Under the pieces are notes generated by a model that was not told where the DNA came from, ran no database searches, and worked only from the letters and a program-made list of their open reading frames with translations. From NCBI RefSeq assembly GCF_001042715.1, contig NZ_CP009687.1, positions 62,001 to 126,000 of the forward strand: a DNA stretch of 64,000 nt, in the 5' to 3' direction. Origin of the DNA: Clostridium aceticum. Lineage in GTDB: Bacteria; Bacillota; Clostridia; Peptostreptococcales; Natronincolaceae. The position numbers and the translations under genes are program-made. Numbering within the stretch: the first letter of the stretch is position 1; every line of letters begins with the position of its first letter. Positions 7,729 through 15,204 of the stretch are shown one piece after another.

Positions 7729-8496
7729 ATGAAGGATTTACTAAAACAGTCAGAACGAATAGACGATTTACAAGTAAATGACTTGAAAATTATTCAAAAT
7801 CCAGAAGGTTTTTGTTTTGGGATAGATGCTGTATTATTAGCTAACTTTGTAACACTGAAAAAAAATGCAAGGGTTGTAGATTTAGGGACTGGAACAGGAA
7901 TCATACCAATATTATTGGCGGGAAAAAGCAGGACAAGTCATATAACAGCTTTGGAAATACAGGAAGAGGTAGCTGATATGGCAAGTCGTAGTGTCCGATT
8001 AAACCAACTAGAGGATAGAATTAAGATCCTACCTATGGACCTTAAAAAAGCAGAAGAGGTATTACCTGTCAATAGTTTTGATGTTGTTACATCCAATCCA
8101 CCCTATATGCATCCAAAAGGTCTTTTAAATCCTGAAGATAGAAAGTCTATCTCAAGGCATGAAATAAAATGTAGTCTAGAGGAGGTTATTGCCGTAGCCT
8201 CTAGACTACTAAAACATTTGGGGAGGTTTTTTATGGTGCATCGTCCCCAAAGATTAGCAGATATTATGTATTACTGTAGACAGTACAAGCTAGAACCAAA
8301 GCAACTTCAATTTATTCATCCTACCTATGATAAAAAACCAAATTTACTACTATTAGAGTGTAGAAAAGCTGCCAAAGCGGAATTGAAAGTCATGGACCCT
8401 CTTTATGTTTATGATCAAGAAGGAAACTATACAGAGGAAATTCATAAAATCTACGGTAGAAAAGCTTTAGAGAAGGAGGATGAAGCTGTTGAGTAA
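7729..8496 (+). CDS. trmN6: tRNA1(Val) (adenine37-N6)-methyltransferase family protein
   Basis: This 255-aa class I SAM-dependent methyltransferase corresponds to Bacillus YabB. The SAM motif DLGTGTG is at residues 51-57 and the catalytic NPPY of N6-adenine methylases at 123-126 (TSNPPYMHP). The GGAGGTG site lies somewhat far, about 15 bases, from the ATG at 7729, but no better in-frame start exists. The end overlaps rsmI. Confidence 0.88.
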   Translation: MKDLLKQSERIDDLQVNDLKIIQNPEGFCFGIDAVLLANFVTLKKNARVVDLGTGTGIIPILLAGKSRTSHITALEIQEEVADMASRSVRLNQLEDRIKILPMDLKKAEEVLPVNSFDVVTSNPPYMHPKGLLNPEDRKSISRHEIKCSLEEVIAVASRLLKHLGRFFMVHRPQRLADIMYYCRQYKLEPKQLQFIHPTYDKKPNLLLLECRKAAKAELKVMDPLYVYDQEGNYTEEIHKIYGRKALEKEDEAVE

Positions 8497-9334
8497 AGGA
8501 AAGCTTTACATATGTCCCACTCCCATAGGAAATCTAGAGGACATTACTTTGAGGGTTTTACGAACACTGAAGGAAGTGGACATCATAGCTGCAGAAGATA
8601 CCCGTCATACGATAAACTTGCTGAGACACTTCAGTATTCAAAAACCCCTAACAAGCTATCACGAGCATAACGAAAAAAATAAAAGTCAATATCTGATAGA
8701 TAAATTGCTAGAAGGGGAAAGTATAGCCCTTGTTTCTGATGCTGGCATGCCAGGGATTTCTGATCCAGGAGAAGTACTAATAAAAGCCTGTATTCAACAA
8801 GATATTCCCTTCGAAGTTTTACCGGGGGCAACTGCCAGCATTTTAGCATTAGTGGCTTCAGGTCTATCTACAAGAAGATTTGCTTTTGAAGGATTTTTAG
8901 ATCGAGATAGAAAGAAAAGAAAAGAAAGGCTAGAAAAAATAAAATTAGAAGATAGAACCCTTGTGTTTTATGAGGCTCCTCACCGTGTTGCGGATACACT
9001 ACAGGATATGATAGATATTTTAGGCAATAGGGAGGCGGTAATAGCAAGGGAACTAACAAAGAAGTATGAGGAATTTATACGTGGAAGGTTAAACGAAGTC
9101 TACCAATACCTTCAAGAAAATCCTCCTAAGGGAGAAATGGTGCTGTTATGTGGAGGGATCAGTTTAGAAGAAGAGGTTCGTAGAGAACAGGAAACTTTTC
9201 AACACCTCACTATTAGAGAGCATATTTCTTCTTTTATGGAAGAGGGTTTAGAAAAAAAAGAGGCTATTAAGAAAGTAGCTAAATTGAGAAAAATACCTAA
9301 GTCTGATGTATATAAAGAATCCATAGATCTATAG
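8489..9334 (+). CDS. rsmI: 16S rRNA (cytidine1402-2'-O)-methyltransferase
   Basis: RsmI methylates the ribose of C1402 in the ribosomal decoding centre. The protein shows the family start LYICPTPIGNLEDIT, EDTRHTINLL, the SAM site VSDAGMPGISDPG and the VLPGATA motif. An ATG at 8480 exists, but AAGGAGG ends directly before it. The TTG at 8489 lies nine bases from that site and is the better start, giving about 281 aa. It overlaps the trmN6 stop by 8 bp. Confidence 0.92.
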   Translation: MSKGKLYICPTPIGNLEDITLRVLRTLKEVDIIAAEDTRHTINLLRHFSIQKPLTSYHEHNEKNKSQYLIDKLLEGESIALVSDAGMPGISDPGEVLIKACIQQDIPFEVLPGATASILALVASGLSTRRFAFEGFLDRDRKKRKERLEKIKLEDRTLVFYEAPHRVADTLQDMIDILGNREAVIARELTKKYEEFIRGRLNEVYQYLQENPPKGEMVLLCGGISLEEEVRREQETFQHLTIREHISSFMEEGLEKKEAIKKVAKLRKIPKSDVYKESIDL

Positions 9335-9347
9335 ATCTATGGACTCT
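9316..9347. terminator. Bidirectional hairpin between rsmI and abrB
   Basis: AGAATCCATAGATC and GATCTATGGACTCT pair around a TATA loop between the two converging genes. T-rich stretches lie on both sides, so it can serve both strands. Confidence 0.75.
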
Positions 9348-9359
9348 TTAAAAAAGTTT

Positions 9360-9599
9360 TTACTTTGACAATGCTTCAATACAATCGCTACAGATATTTT
9401 TTGATTTATGTATGACAATACTTTTGGCATTACCACAAAAGACACATGCTGGCTCATATTTTTTTAATAAAATACTTTCACCATCCACATAGATTTCTAG
9501 AGCATCCTTTTCTGCAATATTTAATGTACGTCTTAGCTCAATAGGAAGTACAATCCTCCCTAGTTCATCCACTTTTCTAACAATTCCTGTTGACTTCAA
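9360..9599 (-). CDS. abrB: AbrB-family transition-state regulator
   Basis: AbrB represses stationary-phase and sporulation genes. The N-terminus KSTGIVRKVDELGRIVLPIE is the classical swapped-hairpin DNA-binding domain, almost identical to Bacillus AbrB. The start is TTG at 9599, eight bases after AAAGGAGG. The C-terminal part differs from Bacillus: it holds two cysteine pairs (CVFC and CSDC), a probable zinc knuckle common in clostridial AbrB. Length is 79 aa. SpoVT at 48.2 kb is a paralogue with the same N-terminal domain. Confidence 0.92.
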   Translation of the reverse strand: MKSTGIVRKVDELGRIVLPIELRRTLNIAEKDALEIYVDGESILLKKYEPACVFCGNAKSIVIHKSKNICSDCIEALSK

Positions 9600-9825
9600 A
9601 TACTTGTCCTCCTTTAAAATTTTGTTTCCCCTTATTATCTTAATTCTATTCCCCAAAACAATAGATAGATATTTTTATACAAAATTCGACATTTATCTAT
9701 TAAATAGTACCAAATATTCCATAAAAAGTCAACTGAAAAAGATTGTTAATAATATAACTATCATTGGAGAAGGTAAATTTATGCTATATACTAAAAATAT
9801 AGATATGTGATTAGGAACTAGAGGA

Positions 9826-10014
9826 GTCATGGGGACGGCAGACTGCGTAAAAACTAACTTTATTCGGATTTTTGTCATTCTGAACGCAGTGAAGAATCTT
9901 GTGTTTTAGACCTTTAAGACCCATTCGCTACGCTCAGGGTGACAATTCTCACGCAGTCTGACGGTTCGTCTGGCAAGTATGTTTTTTATGTGCCTGAGGA
10001 GCTGTCCCCGTGGC
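9826..10014. repeat. Family B palindromic repeat, full copy 1
   Basis: Outer arms CATGGGGACGG and CTGTCCCCGTGG flank an inner unit bounded by GCAGACTGCGT and ACGCAGTCTG. The inner unit contains GTCATTCTGAACGCAGTG and CGCTCAGGGTGAC, which pair with each other. The copy at 60155-60339 is nearly identical. The repeat runs into the upstream part of the cca reading frame, which argues for the later cca start. The rest of the 9600-10063 gap holds only the abrB upstream region. Confidence 0.85.
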
Positions 10015-10063
10015 GGAGCAGATGTGGTATCGCAGCAAGAATACATTTTTAGGAGCTGGTAGA

Positions 10064-11497
10064 ATGAATACCGTGGTTGATCGTATTCTTCAATTAAGCA
10101 AAGAGGTGGATACAGAGATCTATCTGGTGGGAGGCACCATAAGAGATATATTATTAGATAGAAAAATGAAGGACCTGGACTTTGTAGCTCTTCATCATCC
10201 TAAAGTTATAGCAAAAAAAATTTCCAGTCAGCTAGAAGGAACCTTTATAGAGCTAGATAAAGAGAGAGAAATATATAGAATAGTACTAGAAGATAAAAGT
10301 ACAATAGATATTGCAAAGGCAAAAGGAAATACAATAGAAGAAGACTTGTGCCAAAGGGACTTTACCATCAACGCAATGGCTTATGATTTGCGGCAAGGAT
10401 GGCCAATAAGAAAAGAAGAAATTATAGATCCCCTTAAGGGCAGAAAAGATTTAGACGACAAAAGAATTTTACATACAGAAGAAAGGGTTTTTTACGAAGA
10501 CCCGGTGAGGATGCTAAGAGCAGTAGCTTTTATGGCACAGTTAAAGTTTCAATTAGATCATAAAACACAGGAACTTATAAAATCAGAATCTGCTAGGATT
10601 GTTAGTGTGTCAGGGGAGAGAATAGCAGAAGAACTATTTAAAATATTAGCGGAGCCTATGACCTATTATTACTTTGATTTTATGGATAAACAGCTAAATC
10701 TATTAGAAAAAATCTTTCCAGAGATCATTGAAATGAAAACAATAGGTGAATGTAAGTATCATGTGGTAGATAGCTGGAAACATTCTATAAATACGATGAA
10801 AACTGTAGAAAGTTATATCTATGCCAATAAATTTTTTGAAGGTCATATAGGGCAAGCCTATGAGGAGCATACCAGTGAAAGAATAGCAGGCGGTCATAAG
10901 CGTTTACAGTTGTTGAAACTAGGAGCGCTTTTCCACGATATAGGTAAGCCTTCTGCCCGTAGGATTGACCACACAGGAAGAGTGCGATTTAGAGGGCATG
11001 AAATAACCGGAGCAGAGCTTATGAAGGAATATGCAGGAAAAATGAGGTTGAGTGGTAGGGAGAAGGAGATACTCTGTAAATATATAGCACTTCATATGTG
11101 GCCATTAGATTTATATAAGAAGAATGATGTAAGTGGGAAAACTTTATATAAATTATTTAATAAGATGGGAAGGGAAACCTTAGACATTTTATTGATAGCC
11201 TTAGGGGATATTGTGGCTACTAGAAAAATACTAGATCCAAAAGAAGAAATGGGTATGTTTAAGGTACATATAGAATATATAGCAAACAACTACTTAACTC
11301 GTTACAAACAGATAGAAAACATATCAACTATTATTAACGGAACAGAAGTAATGGAAATATTAAATATATCAGAGGGCAGTACTGTAGGAGAAATGTTAGA
11401 GGAAATAAGAAAGGCTATTTATTTCGGAGAGATAGAACCCACTAAGGAGGCCAGTATCCAATATATAAAAGATTTTTATAAAACTTTTAAAACTTAA
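10064..11497 (+). CDS. cca: CCA tRNA nucleotidyltransferase with HD domain
   Basis: This enzyme adds or repairs the 3' CCA end of tRNA. The nucleotidyltransferase signature YLVGGTIRDILLDR and the acidic LDFVAL motif stand at the N-terminus, followed by RDFTINAMAYDL, an RNA-binding region and an HD domain with LFHDIGKP. The ATG at 10064 follows AGGAG by about eight bases. The reading frame is open up to 10010, but that part lies in repeat B1. Length is 477 aa. Confidence 0.92.
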   Translation: MNTVVDRILQLSKEVDTEIYLVGGTIRDILLDRKMKDLDFVALHHPKVIAKKISSQLEGTFIELDKEREIYRIVLEDKSTIDIAKAKGNTIEEDLCQRDFTINAMAYDLRQGWPIRKEEIIDPLKGRKDLDDKRILHTEERVFYEDPVRMLRAVAFMAQLKFQLDHKTQELIKSESARIVSVSGERIAEELFKILAEPMTYYYFDFMDKQLNLLEKIFPEIIEMKTIGECKYHVVDSWKHSINTMKTVESYIYANKFFEGHIGQAYEEHTSERIAGGHKRLQLLKLGALFHDIGKPSARRIDHTGRVRFRGHEITGAELMKEYAGKMRLSGREKEILCKYIALHMWPLDLYKKNDVSGKTLYKLFNKMGRETLDILLIALGDIVATRKILDPKEEMGMFKVHIEYIANNYLTRYKQIENISTIINGTEVMEILNISEGSTVGEMLEEIRKAIYFGEIEPTKEASIQYIKDFYKTFKT

Positions 11498-11502
11498 CCA
11501 CT

Positions 11503-11622
11503 AGCGTTAACTTAAACCATAATTTGTCATCCTGAGGGAAGCAAAGCGGAGTCGAAGGATCTTAGCATTACCAAAATGACACTTGGAGAGAATTTTGGTA
11601 ATAACTGTGTTAGGTTAACGCC
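11503..11622. repeat. Family A palindromic repeat, copy 2
   Basis: It begins AGCGTTAACTTAA and ends with an imperfect inverted end, TTAGGTTAACGCCT. The inner CATCCTGAGGGAAGC...GAAGGATCTT module is kept. It lies between the converging cca and pncB genes. Confidence 0.8.
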
Positions 11623-11647
11623 TATGAAAATTTAACATAACTTAAGC

Positions 11648-11680
11648 AAAAAGAGGATCTATATTTAAGATCCTCTTTTT
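11648..11680 (-). terminator. Terminator overlapping the end of pncB
   Basis: AAAAAGAGGATCT and AGATCCTCTTTTT form a perfect 13-bp stem. One arm lies inside the last codons of pncB, so stop codon and terminator are fused. Confidence 0.8.
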
Positions 11681-13110
11681 GCAGCTTCTCTGTACTGACT
11701 AACCATATCGTTTTTTAAATTCCAAAGTTTTTCTGAAAGGTCAACCTTGTAAAGCTGAGGACGAATTAATCGCTTATATTCAGGCCATAGGCTGTCCAAC
11801 TCCTCAGCCACATAAGCCTTTATTTCTTTTACTGTTTTTCTTGGAACTACCAGTTTTCCATCTATATAAAGAGGTACTAACATTTCTCTTATCTTATAAT
11901 TGGTAAAAGTTTTTGTCTTCCATGTGTAGGTAGGATGAAAAATTGTAAGAGGTTTACTAGTATCAATGGTTTCTTCCTCCAACATAATGAGATCCCCTTG
12001 TGCCTTATAATCATCGGCATGATAAATTCTAATAACTTTTTTATAACCTGGATTTGTGATCTTTTCTGGGTTTTCAGAGATTTTTATTTTAGGAAGCATC
12101 TCTCCGTTTTTTTCCATATAAGACAGCTTGTAGACGCCGCCTAAAGCAGGACATCCCTTAGAAGTAATAAGGTTGGTTCCTACTCCCCACCCAGTTACAG
12201 CAGCTTTTTGGATTTTTAAGCTGTAAATAATCTCCTCATCTAAATCACTGGAGGCTACGATAGATACATTTTCAAAACCAGCAGCATTTAAGATTTTTCG
12301 TGCTTCTTTAGAAAGATAAGCAATATCTCCTGAATCTATTCGGATACCCTTAGGCTCGTAACCTTGATCCCTTAACTCATTGAAAACAGTGATAGCATTG
12401 GGAAGACCAGTTTTCAATGTATCGTAAGTATCTACTAGAAGAAGGCAATTGTTGGGATAAGTAGCAGCATAGGCACGAAAAGCTTCTAACTCGGTATCGA
12501 AGCTTTGTATCCAACTATGAGCTTGCGTACCCACCACAGGAATATCAAACATCTTACCGGCTAAAACATTAGAGGTAGAGGAACACCCACCGATAACAGC
12601 TGCTCTTGCCCCATAGATACCAGCATCTGGCCCTTGAGCCCGTCTTAGTCCAAACTCAAACACAGGGTCTCCTTCAGCGGCTTCACATATCCTTGAAGCT
12701 TTGGTAGCGATAAGAGATTGGAAATTTACAATGTTTAGGAGAGCTGTTTCTATTAACTGAGCTTCTAGGCAAGAGGCTTTTACCCTTAAAATAGGCTCCC
12801 CAGGAAACATAATAGAGCCTTCAGGTACGGCATAGATGGTTCCGGAAAATTTAAAATCTTTAACAATCTTAAGAAAGTCATCGTCAAAGCCTAAGCCTCT
12901 TAAATAATTTAAATCCTCCTCTGTAAAGCTAAGGGTCTCAATGTAATCGATTACCTGTTCAATCCCAGCAATAATGGTATAGCTGCCATTACAAGGATTC
13001 TTTCTAAAAAACAAATCAAAAACTACAGTATCTTCATGAAGACCATGTTTTAAATAACCATTCATCATGGTTAACTGATAAAAATCTGTTAATAAAGCAA
13101 GATTTCTCAT
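11665..13110 (-). CDS. pncB: Nicotinate phosphoribosyltransferase
   Basis: PncB makes nicotinate mononucleotide from nicotinic acid in NAD salvage. The 481-aa protein shows LLTDFYQLTMMNGY at the start, the FELGLRRAQGPDAG-like segment (read here as FEFGLRRAQGPDAG), GTQAHSWIQSF, and RIDSGDIAYLS, which holds phosphoribosyl-binding residues. AAGGA lies nine bases before the ATG. It is a monocistronic reverse unit. A short inverted repeat GGAACATTGTTC (13152-13163) lies in its upstream region and could be an operator, with low certainty. Confidence 0.93.
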   Translation of the reverse strand: MRNLALLTDFYQLTMMNGYLKHGLHEDTVVFDLFFRKNPCNGSYTIIAGIEQVIDYIETLSFTEEDLNYLRGLGFDDDFLKIVKDFKFSGTIYAVPEGSIMFPGEPILRVKASCLEAQLIETALLNIVNFQSLIATKASRICEAAEGDPVFEFGLRRAQGPDAGIYGARAAVIGGCSSTSNVLAGKMFDIPVVGTQAHSWIQSFDTELEAFRAYAATYPNNCLLLVDTYDTLKTGLPNAITVFNELRDQGYEPKGIRIDSGDIAYLSKEARKILNAAGFENVSIVASSDLDEEIIYSLKIQKAAVTGWGVGTNLITSKGCPALGGVYKLSYMEKNGEMLPKIKISENPEKITNPGYKKVIRIYHADDYKAQGDLIMLEEETIDTSKPLTIFHPTYTWKTKTFTNYKIREMLVPLYIDGKLVVPRKTVKEIKAYVAEELDSLWPEYKRLIRPQLYKVDLSEKLWNLKNDMVSQYREAAKRGS

Positions 13111-13397
13111 TTTATATCTTCCTTATCTAAATGTATTTGTCCCTATAAAAAGAACAATGTTCCATTAAAATAACCTATTAAGACTTATTATAACAGATTT
13201 TACAGAACAAATGATAAAAATTATAGAATTTCATCGCTTTATTTACAAAAATATCTAAATATTTACTCTAGTTAAAAAATTAACAAATGCTAGCTGAGGA
13301 AAAGCTTACTCGGTTACTGTAGTAAAGCATATAGGAAAAGCTCTTCGACATAAGATGTAATGGTGGAAGATAGCTTCTCAAGGTAAAGAGATAGATT
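13111..13397. other. Non-coding stretch upstream of pncB
   Basis: The 13111-13534 gap holds the pncB leader with a minus-strand TATAAT-like -10, an inverted repeat around 13152-13163, about 200 bp in which I see no gene, and then repeat B2 and the spmA ribosome site. Confidence 0.5.
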
Positions 13398-13514
13398 GCA
13401 GACTGCGTGAGAATTGTCACCCTGAGTGTAGCAAATGGGTCTTAAAGCTCTAAAACACAAGATTCTTCACTGCGTTCAGAATGACAAAAATCCGAATAAA
13501 GTTAGTTTTTACAC
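13398..13514. repeat. Family B repeat, inverted core only, copy 2
   Basis: The inner unit of family B appears in opposite orientation: GCAGACTGCGTGAG at the left, then CACCCTGAG, AAGATTCTTCACTGCG and GTTAGTTTTTAC. The outer GGGGAC arms and the right terminal inverted repeat are missing. It lies 20 bp before spmA and could influence its transcript. Confidence 0.8.
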
Positions 13515-13534
13515 AGGGTAAAGGGGGATTTTTT

Positions 13535-14110
13535 ATGAGTATAATATGGTTTGTTATGATTATTTTTGGTATGCTGATGGCGGTGATAGGTGGAAAGATA
13601 GAAATCATCAATGAAGTAATACTACAGGATGCACAGGAAGCAGTGGTGTTTGCTATTGGTCTTACAGGGATTATGGCTGTATGGTTGGGACTCATGAATA
13701 TTGCCAAAAAATCTGGATTGATTGATAGTTTTGCATTACTGATGCGGCCTATTTCAAAACTGTTGTTTCCCTCAGTTCCTCCTAACCATCCAGCTATCAG
13801 CGCCATCATGATGAATATGGTGGCCAATATGTTTGGTGCAGGTAACTCTGCCACTGCACTAGGCATTAAAGCGATGGAGGAAATGCAAACCTTAAATAGA
13901 GATAAAAAGACCGCCACCAATGCTATGTGCATGTTTCTGGTGATTAATATGTCTTCTATACAATTAATTCCTTTAACAGTATTAAAGGTTCGTGCAGATG
14001 CTGGATCTTTGGTGCCAACAGAAATTATAGCAACCTCTTTGATTGCCACTACCATATCAACGATTGTCGGCATCTTTGTTTGTAAGATTTTAGAGGGGAG
14101 GGAAGCATGA
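13535..14110 (+). CDS. spmA: Spore maturation protein A
   Basis: SpmA and SpmB are needed for proper dehydration of the spore core. The 191-aa protein has several membrane segments and the nucleoside-recognition (Gate) signature, including MMNMVANMFGAGNSATALGI. The ATG at 13535 follows AAGGGGGA; the longer frame from 13481 begins inside repeat B2 and is rejected. It overlaps spmB by 4 bp. Confidence 0.93.
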   Translation: MSIIWFVMIIFGMLMAVIGGKIEIINEVILQDAQEAVVFAIGLTGIMAVWLGLMNIAKKSGLIDSFALLMRPISKLLFPSVPPNHPAISAIMMNMVANMFGAGNSATALGIKAMEEMQTLNRDKKTATNAMCMFLVINMSSIQLIPLTVLKVRADAGSLVPTEIIATSLIATTISTIVGIFVCKILEGREA

Positions 14111-14640
14111 TGGTTATTTTAAGTATCTTTTCTTTAGCAGCTATTCCTATGATGATGACCATTATATTATTGCACGGATTAGTTAAAAGAGTAAACTTAT
14201 ACGATGCCTTTGTGGAGGGGGCGGCTGACGGTTTTAAAACCGCTGTAAAAATCATGCCCTACTTAATCGCTATTTTTATTGCCATTGGTCTGATGAGAAA
14301 ATCAGGGGCCATGGATTTTTTAACACAGCTAATGACAAAACCTATGACTTTTATTGGTATCCCCGCGGAAGTGCTGCCTTTAGCCATCATTCGTCCTATC
14401 TCCGGCAGTGGTGCTTTAGCTGTACTACAAGATATCGTCAACCAATATGGTCCGGATTCTTTTGTAGGAAGAGTAGCCTCCACCATGATGGGTTCAGCGG
14501 AAACCATCTTTTATACCATGGCGGTCTACTTTGGAGCAATAGGTGTTAAGTATTCTCGTCATACGGTTACAGCTGCTCTTATATCCCATTTTGCTGCGAT
14601 TATTGCATCGGTGGTGATTTGTAGGATGATATTCTTATAA
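14107..14640 (+). CDS. spmB: Spore maturation protein B
   Basis: This 177-aa integral membrane protein is the partner of SpmA. It carries the matching Gate-domain motifs RPISGSGALAVLQDI and MMGSAETIFYTMAVYFGA. Start and the spmA stop overlap; ATG codons at 14107 and 14110 are both possible. The pair lies directly before the metG leader, in a different place than in Bacillus. Confidence 0.93.
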   Translation: MMVILSIFSLAAIPMMMTIILLHGLVKRVNLYDAFVEGAADGFKTAVKIMPYLIAIFIAIGLMRKSGAMDFLTQLMTKPMTFIGIPAEVLPLAIIRPISGSGALAVLQDIVNQYGPDSFVGRVASTMMGSAETIFYTMAVYFGAIGVKYSRHTVTAALISHFAAIIASVVICRMIFL

Positions 14641-14655
14641 TTTCAAGAATCTCTA

Positions 14656-14684
14656 TTGACAGATGATGTATAATCTTATATATT
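14656..14684 (+). promoter_or_regulatory. Promoter of the metG leader
   Basis: TTGACA at 14656-14661 and TATATT at 14679-14684 are separated by 17 bp. The predicted transcript starts near 14691, more than 100 nt upstream of the T-box stem I. Confidence 0.7.
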
Positions 14685-14726
14685 TATGTATAAATTAAGA
14701 TATAAAGCAAAATATAGGTTGTAAAC

Positions 14727-14780
14727 GTGAATTTTGATATTTAGGGTCTAGGTTTTCCCTCTTAGCATGTTGAAATTTAC
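14727..14780 (+). ncRNA. Unassigned structured RNA motif, copy 1, in metG leader
   Basis: A 14-bp stem (14727-14740 with 14767-14780, all pairs Watson-Crick or G-U) encloses GGTCTAGGTTTTCCC and CTTAG. The sequence CTTAGCATGTTGAAATTTA matches 17 of 19 positions of the leader of the G5/3D gene at 20.05 kb. I cannot match it to a riboswitch class I know. It lies between the promoter and the T-box. Confidence 0.5.
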
Positions 14781-14807
14781 AGAAGTATACTTATAGATGA
14801 TAGGTAA

Positions 14808-15071
14808 TGATGGGAAGAGTAGGTGGATGGACTTAGTGACAGAGAGCCGGGTTAGGTGAAAGCCGGTGCTAAGAAAATTTACTGAAGATGGCCCCTGAAC
14901 TTCGTGATTGAACTCTTTGAAATAAGATTTAGATCATGGCGGTAGCAACCGTTACATTGCAGGGTGATGAATGTCACTTGTTGAGATTATTATCGGAAGA
15001 TAATAATAAACTAGGGTGGTACCACGAGAAAAACTCGTCCCTATACTTGGAAACAAGTATAGGGATTTTTT
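14808..15071 (+). promoter_or_regulatory. T-box riboswitch controlling metG
   Basis: T-boxes sense uncharged tRNA and allow read-through. Stem I begins at GATGGGAAGAGTAGG, and AGAGAGCC...GGTGAAAGCCGG forms its distal part. ATG at 14888-14890 stands in the position of the specifier and fits methionine. The T-box sequence AGGGTGGTACCACG is at 15013-15026. The terminator CCCTATACTTG/CAAGTATAGGG with six T residues is at 15039-15071, competing with the antiterminator. The 69-codon frame from 14936 is only a by-product of this RNA. Confidence 0.93.
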
Positions 15072-15204
15072 GTCTTCGTTTTTATGAAGGGAAAACTGGC
15101 GAACACAGGTCGCCCCTACATAGAGGAGAGCCAATTGTATCATAATAACAAAAAATCATGAAATAAGTTTTCTAGGAAACTAAAAATCAAGGGAGGAAAA
15201 AAAC

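Noticed and set aside
9604-9810. 68-codon plus-strand frame opposite the abrB upstream region
   Set aside because: AT-rich, overlaps the abrB start region, no ribosome site.
13140-13170. Inverted repeat GGAACATTGTTC near pncB considered as a LexA or NAD-regulator operator
   Set aside because: The GAAC-3-GTTC spacing differs from the LexA box, and no known NiaR or NrtR site matches; noted only as a possible operator.
13450-14507. Long minus-strand frames opposite spmA and spmB
   Set aside because: spmA and spmB have clear family motifs and ribosome sites on the plus strand; the reverse frames are codon-bias shadows.
15099-15122. GGCGAACACAGGTCGCCCCTAC stretch before metG considered as a third repeat family
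   Set aside because: Only one copy is present in the window, so it cannot be defined as a family here.
14936-15145. Plus-strand 69-codon frame
   Set aside because: It lies inside the metG T-box and its terminator, and has no ribosome site.
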